From DAOUMF01 sp034408935 (GTDB lineage: Bacteria > Chloroflexota > Dehalococcoidia > SM23-28-2 > RBG-16-64-32): a stretch of DNA of 64,000 bases. This document shows positions 52,545 to 60,781 of the stretch, one piece after another. The translations under genes and the position numbers were made by a program. The notes under the pieces were generated by a model. It saw only the letters and a list, made by a program, of their open reading frames with translations, was not told the DNA's origin and searched no databases. The stretch spans positions 62,001 to 126,000 of the forward strand of contig DAOUMV010000025.1 of the NCBI GenBank assembly GCA_034408935.1, read 5' to 3'. Numbering within the stretch: position 1 is the first letter of the stretch; each line of letters begins with the position of its first letter.

Positions 52545-52812
52545 GGTCGTGCTAGACGGGGAGCTAGCGGTGCCCTGTACCCGCAATCCGCTATAGCGGG
52601 GTTGAACTCCCGCTCGAGGTCTGAGCTCCGCAGGGACTGCCTCTGACAAGCGGCGTTGAGGACCCGGCCCTGCGCGGCGAGGTGCCATGAACCCCGTCAG
52701 GCCCGGAAGGGAGCAGCGGTAAGTGGTTAGCTTCGGGTGCCGTGGGCAAACCGAGTCGGAGTCGGTTGTCAGGGTAAGCCTGCGGTGCCGGATCGACAGC
52801 GGGTGCACGACC
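52545..52812 (+). ncRNA. ffs: Signal recognition particle RNA, large (Bacillus-like) type
   Basis: A 268-nt RNA. The ends GGTCGTGC (52545-52552) and GCACGACC (52805-52812) pair. The 5' part GCTAGACGGGGAGCTAGCGGTGCCCTGTACC matches the Alu-domain start of the B. subtilis scRNA, and the helix-8 core GUCAGGCCCGGAAGGGAGCAGCGG is exact. The RNA guides ribosomes making membrane proteins to FtsY. The large form with an Alu arm is typical of Gram-positive and related lineages. Confidence 0.95.
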
Positions 52813-52844
52813 ACTCTATTGGAGGTCCGCGCGCGTAAAGCGAG

Positions 52845-54290
52845 GTGAGTTTGCCGAAACCCCGCAACGGGGCGAACCGTCTAGACACCAGACGAACGAA
52901 GAAGAGCAACCAGCCGTCCCACGCAATAGCTCGCTCACACAGCGGCCGCCTTCATGTGGCCCTACTGGTGGCCTTGGCTGTCGTGGGCGTAGCACTTACA
53001 GCTTTCCCTCTCACCCGTCCCCGCGTCGACGCAGACGATCCCAGCGGTACGCCGGTCCTTGTCGCAGCTGACGGTCTCTCCGCCGCCCTTCATTCCCAGG
53101 CGGAGACGATGGTCAGCGCCCTGACTCACGCTGCGCCGACGCCCACAGCCCAGGACCCAGCCTTGTCACAGAGCTTGGACGAGTTCCGCGGAACCTCACT
53201 GGTGCCTCGTTCCCTGCTGGTGGCGGCTGCGCATATGCTGGTGCGGGGAGCTCTGGCTGGGCCGGAAGGTCAGCAGGGACCGGTGACGGAGATGGGACCG
53301 CCCGTACGATTCGTCCTCCAAGAGGAAGGTTTCCCCTCTGAGGTCTTCACCACCCGGCCCACCGTGGGGAGCGCCCTGAACGCCCTCGGTACCGACTACA
53401 ACCGCAATGATCTCGTTTGGCCACCGCCGGAGACGCCCATGACGGCGGGCCTTCACGTCTTCGTGGAGCGCGGCCGCGCCAATACCCTCAGCCTGGGCGG
53501 CGATGAGCCGGGACGGAATGAGGAAGCGACGCCGGAAGCGGAGCCCACTGCCGAACCCCAGCCCGCCTTCACCGTCTACACTGTCCAGCCCGGGGACTCC
53601 ATCGCTTCCATCGCGAACGCTTTCGGCATCGACGCCAAGTACATCCTTTGGAGCAACCCCGATCCTGACGGGGACCCGGATCTCCTCCTGGCGAACCAAG
53701 AGCTCCAGATCCCGAGTGTCAACGGCCTCATCTACAGGGTTGAGCCGGGTGATACCCTCTCCGGCATCGCTTCCTTGTTCCAGATAGACATCCAGAGCAT
53801 CCTCGCCTTAGCGCCCAACGGCATCACATCGGCCGATACCCTCATTGAAGGGATGGTGCTCGTCCTACCCGATGCCGTGCCGCCCCCTCCCGCCGCCGCG
53901 CCACCGTCACCGCCACCTGCGGTGGCCGTGGTGGCGCCCAGTCCTGCCGCCGATACTACCATCGATACCCCGGCCGCCGCGCCAGTCGCCACGCCCGACG
54001 GCGAACTGCAGTGTGCCCGCACGATGAATGTCTGGGCGACGTGGTACACAGCAGACAGCGCCAGCGGCGGCGGCACTACCGCCACCGGCACCACTGTGCG
54101 CAAGGGCACAGTGGCCGTGGACCCCAGCGTCATCCCCCTAGGCACGCGCATGTACATCCCCGGCTACGGCTACGGCGTGGCTGAGGACACAGGCGGCGCC
54201 GTCATCGGTAACATCATCGACCTGGGCTACGGGCTCGACGATGTCAAGGATTGGCGTACCGGCTGGGTGGACATCTGCATCCTTCCCTGA
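52845..54290 (+). CDS. LysM and 3D-domain cell-wall protein
   Basis: A 481-residue envelope protein. A basic N terminus and one transmembrane segment (about residues 38-56) are followed by a DUF348-like segment (RFVLQEEGFPSEVFTTRPTVGSALNALG), two LysM repeats (TVYTVQPGDSIASIANAFGI; IYRVEPGDTLSGIASLFQI) and a Pro-rich linker. The C-terminal 3D domain (ATWYTADSASGGGTTATG; VIPLGTRMYIPGYG; VAEDTGGAV) is of the lytic-transglycosylase type. It resembles YabE/resuscitation-factor-like wall hydrolases, which also occur next to rsmA in Firmicutes. GTG start. Confidence 0.88.
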   Translation: MSLPKPRNGANRLDTRRTKKSNQPSHAIARSHSGRLHVALLVALAVVGVALTAFPLTRPRVDADDPSGTPVLVAADGLSAALHSQAETMVSALTHAAPTPTAQDPALSQSLDEFRGTSLVPRSLLVAAAHMLVRGALAGPEGQQGPVTEMGPPVRFVLQEEGFPSEVFTTRPTVGSALNALGTDYNRNDLVWPPPETPMTAGLHVFVERGRANTLSLGGDEPGRNEEATPEAEPTAEPQPAFTVYTVQPGDSIASIANAFGIDAKYILWSNPDPDGDPDLLLANQELQIPSVNGLIYRVEPGDTLSGIASLFQIDIQSILALAPNGITSADTLIEGMVLVLPDAVPPPPAAAPPSPPPAVAVVAPSPAADTTIDTPAAAPVATPDGELQCARTMNVWATWYTADSASGGGTTATGTTVRKGTVAVDPSVIPLGTRMYIPGYGYGVAEDTGGAVIGNIIDLGYGLDDVKDWRTGWVDICILP

Positions 54291-54334
54291 CTCGCCGCGG
54301 CGCTTCCTGGAAGAGCGTTGCGCCCCCATCCCAA

Positions 54335-54410
54335 GGTTGTTCATCCCACCCGGCCCGCCTCCGCCTGAGGCGGACGGGCTGTGAACTGCGTTCAGGCTTG
54401 GCCTCACCCC
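54335..54410. repeat. Dispersed 3'-flank repeat, copy 2
   Basis: GGTTGTTCATCCCACCC and TTCAGGCTTGGCCTCACCCC, as at 49983-50037, here with a CCGCCTGAGGCGG hairpin between. It lies in the 167-bp space between the LysM gene and rsmA. Confidence 0.55.
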
Positions 54411-54445
54411 GAAGGCCAGCCCTGCCCTCGCCGGGTCACCTAGCG

Positions 54446-54451
54446 TATGAT
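54446..54451 (+). promoter_or_regulatory. -10 box of rsmA
   Basis: TATGAT whose expected initiation site seven bases later coincides with the GTG start codon at 54458, predicting a leaderless mRNA. Confidence 0.4.
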
Positions 54452-54457
54452 GGCGGC

Positions 54458-55282
54458 GTGAGCGAAACGCGTGGGCGCCGGCGCAGGGCGTTGGGCCAGC
54501 ACTGGCTGGTCGACCGTCGCATCCTCGCCCGTATCGCCAGGGCGGCCGATTTCAGCCCCGCTGACACGGTGGTGGAGGTAGGCGCCGGCACTGGCCTACT
54601 CACCTCGCTCCTGGCCCGGTGTGCCTCCCGGCTCATCGCTGTCGAGGTCGATCCGGGCTTGGCGGCCGCCCTGCGGGAGCGGTTCCATGGCCGCGACAAC
54701 GTGTCGCTGTTGGAGGCGGACATCCTCACGCTGGACCCGGAAGAGATCCTGTCGCGCGGCGGCGGGGTGCCCTACGTGGTCGTCGGCAACCTGCCGTACT
54801 CCATCGGCTCAGCCATCGTCCGGCATTTCCTAACCGCCCACACCCAGCCCCGCTGGCTCCTGACCACCCTGCAATCGGAGGTGGCCCGCAACATGGCTGC
54901 CGGGCCCGGCCGTATGTCCTTCCTCAGCGTGGAGGCCCAGTACTACGCCAAGCCGCGGGTCCTGTTTGATATCCCGCCAGGGGCCTTCCACCCGCCGCCC
55001 AAGGTGACGTCCGCTGTCCTCCGCCTGGACGTCCTGGATGACGCCGCCGTCGAGGTGGACGACCGAGAGGCGTTCTTCCGGCTGGTGCAGGCCGGCTTCG
55101 CGGCGCCCCGCAAGCAACTCCGCAACGCCCTGGCCATCGGTCTGAAGTGCCGCCCAGCGGACGCGGAGGCGATGCTCGCCGAGGCGAACGTGGATCCGAT
55201 CCGGCGTGCCCAGACCCTCAGCATGGATGAGTGGGCTGCTCTCTACCGAGCCTATCGGCGCGCGACCGCTGCCGTCCCGTAG
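54458..55282 (+). CDS. rsmA: 16S rRNA dimethyladenosine transferase (KsgA)
   Basis: A 274-residue rRNA methyltransferase that dimethylates two adenines at the 3' end of 16S rRNA. RRALGQHWLVDRRILARIARAADF (usually LGQNFL), VVEVGAGTGLLTSLLA, the catalytic NLPYSIGSAIVRHFL and FHPPPKVTSAVLRL are present. GTG at 54458 puts RRRALGQHWL near residue 8; no ribosome site is seen, in keeping with the TATGAT just upstream. ispE follows by eight bases. Confidence 0.95.
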   Translation: MSETRGRRRRALGQHWLVDRRILARIARAADFSPADTVVEVGAGTGLLTSLLARCASRLIAVEVDPGLAAALRERFHGRDNVSLLEADILTLDPEEILSRGGGVPYVVVGNLPYSIGSAIVRHFLTAHTQPRWLLTTLQSEVARNMAAGPGRMSFLSVEAQYYAKPRVLFDIPPGAFHPPPKVTSAVLRLDVLDDAAVEVDDREAFFRLVQAGFAAPRKQLRNALAIGLKCRPADAEAMLAEANVDPIRRAQTLSMDEWAALYRAYRRATAAVP

Positions 55283-55290
55283 TAGCCGAC

Positions 55291-56154
55291 ATGCGCCTCC
55301 GCGCCGCCGCCAAGATCAACTGGACGCTCGAGGTGATGGGCCGCCGCGACGATGGTTACCACGAGGTGCGCAGTGTCATGCAGACCGTGGAGCCGTGCGA
55401 CATCCTGGAACTCACCCCCGCCGATCGGCTCGAGCTGGAGGTGGAAGGGGCGCACCAGCCCTCCCAGGACGACCTCGTCCTGCGAGCGGCCGCTCTCCTC
55501 GAGGGGGGTGCCAGTGGAGCCTACATCCGCCTCAGCAAGCGCGTCCCGGTGGCAGCAGGGCTGGGCGGAGGCAGCTCCGATGCGGCGGCGGCCCTGCGCG
55601 GCCTCAACCACATGTGGCGACTAGGATACGACGACGCCCATCTGGCAGAGATGGGCGCCGGGATCGGCTCGGACGTGGCGTTCTTCGTCCACGGTGGCAC
55701 CGCCCTAGCCGAGGGGCGCGGCGAGCGGGTCACGCCGCTGACGGACGTTCCCGCCACATGGCTGGTGCTGCTGGTGCCCACACCCTTGCGCCTGCCCGAA
55801 AAGACGAGGCGCATGTACGCCGCGCTCACGCCGGCCGACTTCAGCGATGGCTCGCGAACGGAGGCGCTTCGGCGCCGCCTCCGGGATGGCCAGCCGGTAG
55901 ACGATGGCAGTCTGTACAACGCCTTCGAGCGTGCCGCGTACGAGGTTTTCGAGGGGCTGGACGCGTACCGCGATGCCCTCCTGGCTGCCGGCGCCCGTAC
56001 GGTGCACCTGGCCGGCTCCGGGCCCGCCCTGTTCGCCCTGGGCCCGGACGAGGGCGCCGCGCGGGCCATGCACGACCGGCTTCGCCCGCCCGGCGGACAG
56101 TCGCTGGTGGTCCACACCCTGACCACGGCGGAAGCGCGGGTCAAGGAGGGGTAG
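55291..56154 (+). CDS. ispE: 4-diphosphocytidyl-2-C-methyl-D-erythritol kinase
   Basis: A 287-residue GHMP kinase of the non-mevalonate isoprenoid pathway. AAAKINWTLEVMGRRDDGYHEVRSVMQTVEPCD, the ATP loop PVAAGLGGGSSDAAAAL, and a C-terminal AGARTVHLAGSGPALFAL are diagnostic. ATG at 55291 is chosen because KINWTLEV falls at the usual position. Its presence shows that this organism makes isoprenoids by the MEP route, consistent with a need for UbiA-type prenylation. Confidence 0.95.
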   Translation: MRLRAAAKINWTLEVMGRRDDGYHEVRSVMQTVEPCDILELTPADRLELEVEGAHQPSQDDLVLRAAALLEGGASGAYIRLSKRVPVAAGLGGGSSDAAAALRGLNHMWRLGYDDAHLAEMGAGIGSDVAFFVHGGTALAEGRGERVTPLTDVPATWLVLLVPTPLRLPEKTRRMYAALTPADFSDGSRTEALRRRLRDGQPVDDGSLYNAFERAAYEVFEGLDAYRDALLAAGARTVHLAGSGPALFALGPDEGAARAMHDRLRPPGGQSLVVHTLTTAEARVKEG

Positions 56155-56157
56155 CCG

Positions 56158-56580
56158 GTGGCCGAGGTCTTCTCCGGCTTCGTGGTGGGCTACGCCTTCT
56201 CCCTGTTGTTCACCGCCGTGGCCGCCGTCATGGTCATCGAGGCCCGCAGTCAGGTGCCGTATCTGGCCAGGGCTATCGCGCCGAACATCGGCGCCGTACA
56301 GCTCGCGGTCCCCATCTCCCTTCTGGCCTTCCTGGCGTGGACGCTGGTGGGCCTGCTTCTGGGCCTCACGTATCGGGCCGCGCGGCTGAACCTGGCAGGC
56401 GGCGGCCTGGGCAGCCCCAACTGGCCCTTCACCCTGGGCATCCTGATGGCCACCCTTGCCTTCCTGGCCGTCGTGTACTACGCCTGGCGGCGCTTGCCCT
56501 GGCGGGTGCTCCTGATGGCCCTGGCCTTCGCCGGGATGTTCGCCTGGGGGATGCCGCACATGGCGGAGCTGGGACTGTGA
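56158..56580 (+). CDS. Four-segment membrane protein, unknown
   Basis: A 140-residue integral membrane protein. Hydrophobic segments near residues 5-25, 42-65, 85-105 and 112-130. No family recognised. GTG start four bases after ispE, so it is probably in the rsmA-ispE operon. Confidence 0.7.
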   Translation: MAEVFSGFVVGYAFSLLFTAVAAVMVIEARSQVPYLARAIAPNIGAVQLAVPISLLAFLAWTLVGLLLGLTYRAARLNLAGGGLGSPNWPFTLGILMATLAFLAVVYYAWRRLPWRVLLMALAFAGMFAWGMPHMAELGL

Positions 56581-56650
56581 TCGGTTGAGACAGAGCCGCC
56601 CGCAGGTTAGCATGAGGAGAGACTTCACGTTAACGGAAGGGTTTCTCGAA

Positions 56651-56677
56651 CCCTTCGACAGGCTCAGGACAAGCTCT
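56651..56677. repeat. Dispersed TTCGACAGGCTCAGGACAAGCTC repeat, copy 3
   Basis: CCCTTCGACAGGCTCAGG followed by ACAAGCTCT lies directly before the ATG of the PHP gene; if an upstream in-frame start were used it would be translated as EPFDRLRTSS. Confidence 0.75.
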
Positions 56678-57382
56678 ATGCCCGGCACCATCGTCGACAT
56701 GCACGTGCACACGGTGCGCGGCGCCTCCGACTCCTCTCTGACCCCTGAGCAGCTCATGGAGGTGGCGCGACGCGTCGGCCTCACCGGCGTCAACATCTGC
56801 GAGCACGACCGCGTGTGGGACGTGCGCCAGATCGAGGAGTTCCGCCAGCGGAGTAGCCTGTTTGTGTCGCAGGGTATGGAGGTCTCTACCGACATGGGCC
56901 ACATTATCGTCATCGGCCTGGACTCCTACCTGCCGGGGATCCGCAAGGCGACGGAGCTGCGGCGGGCCGTGGACGAAGCAGGGGGCTTCATGATCGTGGC
57001 CCACCCGTTCCGCCATTTCTTCGATCCGATCCACTTCCGCCGCGACGGCCGCCCGCCATTCGACATGACCCCCGATGAGGCCGCCGAGCGGATGCCCGTG
57101 TTGCGGCTGGTGGACGAGCTGGAGGTGGCCAACGGCGGCTGTACGCCCCGCGAAAACCAGTTCGCCCTGCGGGTGGCGCATCTTCTGGGCAAGCGCGGCA
57201 TCGGCGCCAGCGACTGCCACTCCACCCAGGGCGTGGGCTGCTTCGTGACGGTGTTCGAGGAGGAGCTCCGCGACCAAGCTCACATGCTGGAGCTGCTCCG
57301 CGCCGGCCGCTACCGGGCCCATGAGAGGCTGAACACGGGGGAGCTACGCCCCTACGCCGAGCAGTCCCTGCCGACCAAGTAG
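56678..57382 (+). CDS. PHP-domain metal-dependent phosphoesterase
   Basis: A 234-residue PHP protein starting MPGTIVDMHVHTVRGASDSS. Metal-ligand motifs are DMHVHT, GVNICEHDR, FMIVAHPFRH and the late ASDCHSTQGVG. ATG 56678 is chosen because the family begins within a few residues of DMHVHT; in-frame ATGs at 56612 and 56585 would add the dispersed repeat as an N-terminal tag. Different from the first PHP gene at the window start; substrate unknown. Confidence 0.82.
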   Translation: MPGTIVDMHVHTVRGASDSSLTPEQLMEVARRVGLTGVNICEHDRVWDVRQIEEFRQRSSLFVSQGMEVSTDMGHIIVIGLDSYLPGIRKATELRRAVDEAGGFMIVAHPFRHFFDPIHFRRDGRPPFDMTPDEAAERMPVLRLVDELEVANGGCTPRENQFALRVAHLLGKRGIGASDCHSTQGVGCFVTVFEEELRDQAHMLELLRAGRYRAHERLNTGELRPYAEQSLPTK

Positions 57383-57392
57383 GGCGGCTCGT

Positions 57393-57454
57393 GGTCGAGG
57401 CTGAGGCCTCGACCTACGGAGGGTCTGCCCCGCAGGGCAGGGCTGAAGCCCTGC
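57393..57454. repeat. Cluster of three short palindromes before dinG
   Basis: GGTCGAGGC-TGAG-GCCTCGACC (57393-57414), CTGCCC-CGCA-GGGCAG (57425-57440) and GCAGGGCT-GA-AGCCCTGC (57437-57454), the last followed by CTAC. They resemble the alaS palindrome in having GTAG/CTAC-like outer ends and occupy a 169-bp gene-free space. Confidence 0.7.
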
Positions 57455-57533
57455 AGCTACGACCTTTGGCGCCACTTCTAGCCAAGTAGGCTGCTGGTCC
57501 CGACCATCCGTTCTAGCCCGCTGCCGCCGCCGG

Positions 57534-57542
57534 TGCTACAAT
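57534..57542 (+). promoter_or_regulatory. Extended -10 of dinG
   Basis: TGC-TACAAT, nine bases before the TTG start at 57552; expected leader about three nucleotides. Confidence 0.45.
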
Positions 57543-57551
57543 GACGGCGTC

Positions 57552-60341
57552 TTGGCCCGCACCTACGTTTCCCTGGATCTGGAGACGACCGGTCTCGACC
57601 CCCAGTCCGACGCGATTATCGAGATCGGTGCCGTCAGGTTCACCCGCGACAACGCGCTGGACCGCTTCTCCACCTTCGTGAACCCCCGCCGGCCGATACC
57701 GGAGCGCATCCAGGCCCTCACCGGCATCCGCCCGACAGACGTCCAAGACGCTCCTCCGCTGGAGACCGTGGCCCCGGACGTGGAGGCGTTCATCGAGGGC
57801 TGTGTGCTCGTCGGCAGCAACTTCGTCGGCTTCGACGCGCCCATGCTGGACGCCAAGGGCATACGCCGCGGCCAGGAGATATACGATACTCGTGACCTCG
57901 CGAACCTGCTCCTGCCCGGCCTGCCCGACTACGGCCTGGCCGCGCTTGCGCGCCACTTCGAGATCGAGATGCCGACGCACCACCGGGCCCTTCCCGACGC
58001 CGAGACGACCCGCGAGGTGCTGCTGGCGCTGTTCGGCCACGCCGCCACCCTCCCGGCCGATCTCGTCTCCCAGGTCGCCGCATGGCTCGCCCCCACCACC
58101 CTGCCCTGGCGCAACTTCTTCCGCGAAGTGTCGGAGGACGTCGCGGCAGGCGCCGGGGCGGGTCGCAGCTTTGCCTTGCCTCGCTCCTCACCCCTGGAGC
58201 CGCTCCGTCCGGCCGAGCGCCGCCGGCCCGTCGACCCGCGGGATGCCCTGGCCGTCCTCGCCTCCGCCCGCGACCGTCCCGATGTGCTCCCCCAGTTCGA
58301 GGAGCGGCCCCAGCAGCAGGCCGCCCTGCGGGCCGTCCTTCAAGCCCTGAACGAGGGCCATCGCCTGCTGCTGGAGGCTGGCACCGGCATCGGCAAGTCA
58401 CTCGCCTATCTGGTGCCCGCCGCACTCCAGGCCCGCGCCAACGGCAGCCGGGTGGTCGTCTCCACGGCGACCATCAACCTCCAGGAGCAGCTCACGGGCA
58501 AGGACATCCCGGCCCTGGAGGCGCTCCTGCCCCCGGACGGCGAGTTCATGGCCTGCCAGCTCAAGGGCCGCCGCAACTACCTCTGCCTGCGTCGTTTCCA
58601 GGCGCTGCGCGCCAGCCTCAACCTCACCGATGACGAAGCCCGAATCGCCTCCCGCATCCTCATCTGGCTCACCGAGACCGAAACCGGTGACCGCTCCCAA
58701 CTGCGCCTCTCGCCGGGGGAAGATGCGCTCTGGCGCCGCCTCTGCGCCGAAGGCGCCGACTGCAACGCCGACAACAGCCCCTTCGTGGCGGAGGGGACGT
58801 GCTTCCTCCAGCGGGCCCGCCAGCGGGCCGAGGCAGCCCACCTGGTGGTGGTGAACCACGCTCTTCTCCTCTCGGACATCGCCCACGGGGGACGCGTCCT
58901 GCCCCCTTACGACCATTTGATCATCGACGAGGCGCACCACCTGGAGGAGGAGGCCACCCGCCAGTTCGGCTTCTCGGCCGGGGAGCGGGAGCTAGCCGAC
59001 CTTCTGGACCGCGGCGAGGCGCTGCGACGGGACGTGGCGGCAGCCCTGCGCGGCAGCACCGCCGCTCTCGGCCCGGGCGCCCGCCTGACCAGCGTCGCCG
59101 AGGCGGTCGCTCGTGCGGCCGCCGCCGCCCGCCCGCGGGTCACAGAGATGTCCTCGCAGTTGGGCGCCTTCCTCCAGGAGCACGCCTCCACCGACGCCAG
59201 CGGCGGGCAGCAGCCCCTCCTCCTCAACCGCGCAATGCGCGTGCAGCCGGACTGGCCGCGGGTGGAGATCGCCTGGGAGAACCTGCGCCTCGTCTTGCGC
59301 GACCTCACGTCGCTGCTGGAGGAGCTGGAGGACGCTCTGGCCGACAGCGCCGATCTAGGGCCCGTCAGCCTGGAACTGCTCCTGGCCGAGGTGGGAGCCC
59401 TAGCCCAGGAGACGATGGAGATGTGCGACGGCCTGGCCGCAGCCATCGAGCTGGATGACCCGCAGCGGATAGTCTGGCTGGAGCTGGACCGCCGCGAGGG
59501 ATCGCCGCTGGTGGCGTCCGCCCCCCTGCGCGTGGACGAGACGCTGCGCCAGCGACTATACGAGGGACGACACTCCGTCGTCCTGACCGGGGCCACCCTG
59601 GCTGTGCAGAGCAGCTTCGACTACATGCGGGAGCGGCTGGGCCTGGAAGACGCCCACGAGCTGCTCTTGGACTCCCCCTTCGACTACGGGCGCGCGGCGC
59701 TGCTGCTGGTGCCCAGCGATATGCCGGAGCCCGACCGGCCTGACTACACCGATGCCCTCTCCCGCGCCCTGATCGACCTGGCGCGAGCCTCCGGCGGCCG
59801 CGCGCTGGTCCTGTTCACCTCCCACGCGGCTCTGCGCACCGTCTACGCCCTCGTCTCTAGGCCGCTCCAGGATGACGGCATCCGTGTTCTCGCTCAGGGG
59901 ATCGATGGCTCGCCGCGACAGCTCGTACAGGCGCTGAGAGCCGACCCCGCCACCGTTATCCTGGGGACGGCCAGCTTCTGGGAGGGCGTGGACATCGCCG
60001 GCGAGGCGCTGTCGCTTCTCGTCATCGCTCGCCTGCCCTTCAGCGTACCCACGGAGCCCGTGTTCGCCGCTCGCGCCAGCCAGTACGACGACCCCTTCGG
60101 CCAGTACGCCGTTCCTCAGGCCGCGCTGCGCTTCAAGCAGGGGTTCGGGCGCCTCATCCGCAGCAGGAACGACCGCGGCGTGGCGGCGGTTCTCGATCGG
60201 CGGATCATGAGCAAGGCCTACGGCTCCACGTTCCTGGACTCCCTGCCGCCGTGCGACGTGCGCGAGGCAGCCCTGCGGGAGATGCCGGCCCTGACCGCAG
60301 CCTGGCTCAAGAGAACGTCCGATGAAGCCTCACTGTCGTAG
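57552..60341 (+). CDS. dinG: 3'-5' exonuclease-DinG family helicase fusion
   Basis: A 929-residue DNA-processing enzyme. Residues 1-170 are a DEDDh-type exonuclease like DnaQ epsilon (SLDLETTGLDPQSD; LVGSNFVGFDAPML; HHRALPDAETT). From about residue 250 comes an XPD/DinG superfamily 2 helicase: Walker A EAGTGIGKSLAYLVPA, a four-Cys region (RRNYLC ... LCAEGADC ... GTC), DEAHHLEEEA, and the C-terminal motifs GTASFWEGVDIAGEALSLLVI and QGFGRLIRSRNDRG. The four Cys could hold an iron-sulfur cluster. TTG start. It resolves damaged or G-quadruplex DNA in relatives. Confidence 0.92.
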   Translation: MARTYVSLDLETTGLDPQSDAIIEIGAVRFTRDNALDRFSTFVNPRRPIPERIQALTGIRPTDVQDAPPLETVAPDVEAFIEGCVLVGSNFVGFDAPMLDAKGIRRGQEIYDTRDLANLLLPGLPDYGLAALARHFEIEMPTHHRALPDAETTREVLLALFGHAATLPADLVSQVAAWLAPTTLPWRNFFREVSEDVAAGAGAGRSFALPRSSPLEPLRPAERRRPVDPRDALAVLASARDRPDVLPQFEERPQQQAALRAVLQALNEGHRLLLEAGTGIGKSLAYLVPAALQARANGSRVVVSTATINLQEQLTGKDIPALEALLPPDGEFMACQLKGRRNYLCLRRFQALRASLNLTDDEARIASRILIWLTETETGDRSQLRLSPGEDALWRRLCAEGADCNADNSPFVAEGTCFLQRARQRAEAAHLVVVNHALLLSDIAHGGRVLPPYDHLIIDEAHHLEEEATRQFGFSAGERELADLLDRGEALRRDVAAALRGSTAALGPGARLTSVAEAVARAAAAARPRVTEMSSQLGAFLQEHASTDASGGQQPLLLNRAMRVQPDWPRVEIAWENLRLVLRDLTSLLEELEDALADSADLGPVSLELLLAEVGALAQETMEMCDGLAAAIELDDPQRIVWLELDRREGSPLVASAPLRVDETLRQRLYEGRHSVVLTGATLAVQSSFDYMRERLGLEDAHELLLDSPFDYGRAALLLVPSDMPEPDRPDYTDALSRALIDLARASGGRALVLFTSHAALRTVYALVSRPLQDDGIRVLAQGIDGSPRQLVQALRADPATVILGTASFWEGVDIAGEALSLLVIARLPFSVPTEPVFAARASQYDDPFGQYAVPQAALRFKQGFGRLIRSRNDRGVAAVLDRRIMSKAYGSTFLDSLPPCDVREAALREMPALTAAWLKRTSDEASLS

Positions 60342-60780
60342 ACCGCGCGTGTCTTTGCGTCGCCTCAGTGATGACGATGTCCGGGCGGTGTCATGGCTGC
60401 ACGAAGCGTTGCTCGACCCTGACGGCGACGCGCTGGTCATCACTCGCGGTGGGGAACTGGTTGGGGCGCTGCAACACCGGGTGGGCGAGCCGCAGCGCGG
60501 CTGGCTGGCCTTTCGCTCAGTGGCCGTACAGCCACAGCTCCGAGGACTGGGGGTGGACTCGGAGGCCGTGCGGCTGGTGGAAGACGATGCGCTTGAGCGG
60601 GGACTGGCGCACCGCTTCTGGGCCGCCGTTCGCCACGACGACGGGTTGGCGTTCTACTTCTGGCTCAGGCTGGGCTACCGGCCGGCCAAGCCAGGCGAGG
60701 ATTTCTGGCCAAGAGGCTCCGGCCACGGTATCATCTGCATGCTGCGAGTTGGCGGAGACCAGACCGCAAGGGGGCGATGA
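60322..60780 (+). CDS. GNAT family N-acetyltransferase
   Basis: A 152-residue acetyltransferase fold: AFRSVAVQPQLRGLGVDSEAVRLVEDDALERGLAHRFWAAVRHDDGLAFYFWLRLGYRPA has the acetyl-CoA loop (QPQLRGLGVDSEAV) and the typical late GFxxxGF-like segment. Substrate unknown. It overlaps the dinG end by 20 bases and is followed two bases later by a membrane protein. Confidence 0.82.
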   Translation: MKPHCRRPRVSLRRLSDDDVRAVSWLHEALLDPDGDALVITRGGELVGALQHRVGEPQRGWLAFRSVAVQPQLRGLGVDSEAVRLVEDDALERGLAHRFWAAVRHDDGLAFYFWLRLGYRPAKPGEDFWPRGSGHGIICMLRVGGDQTARGR

Positions 60781-60781
60781 T

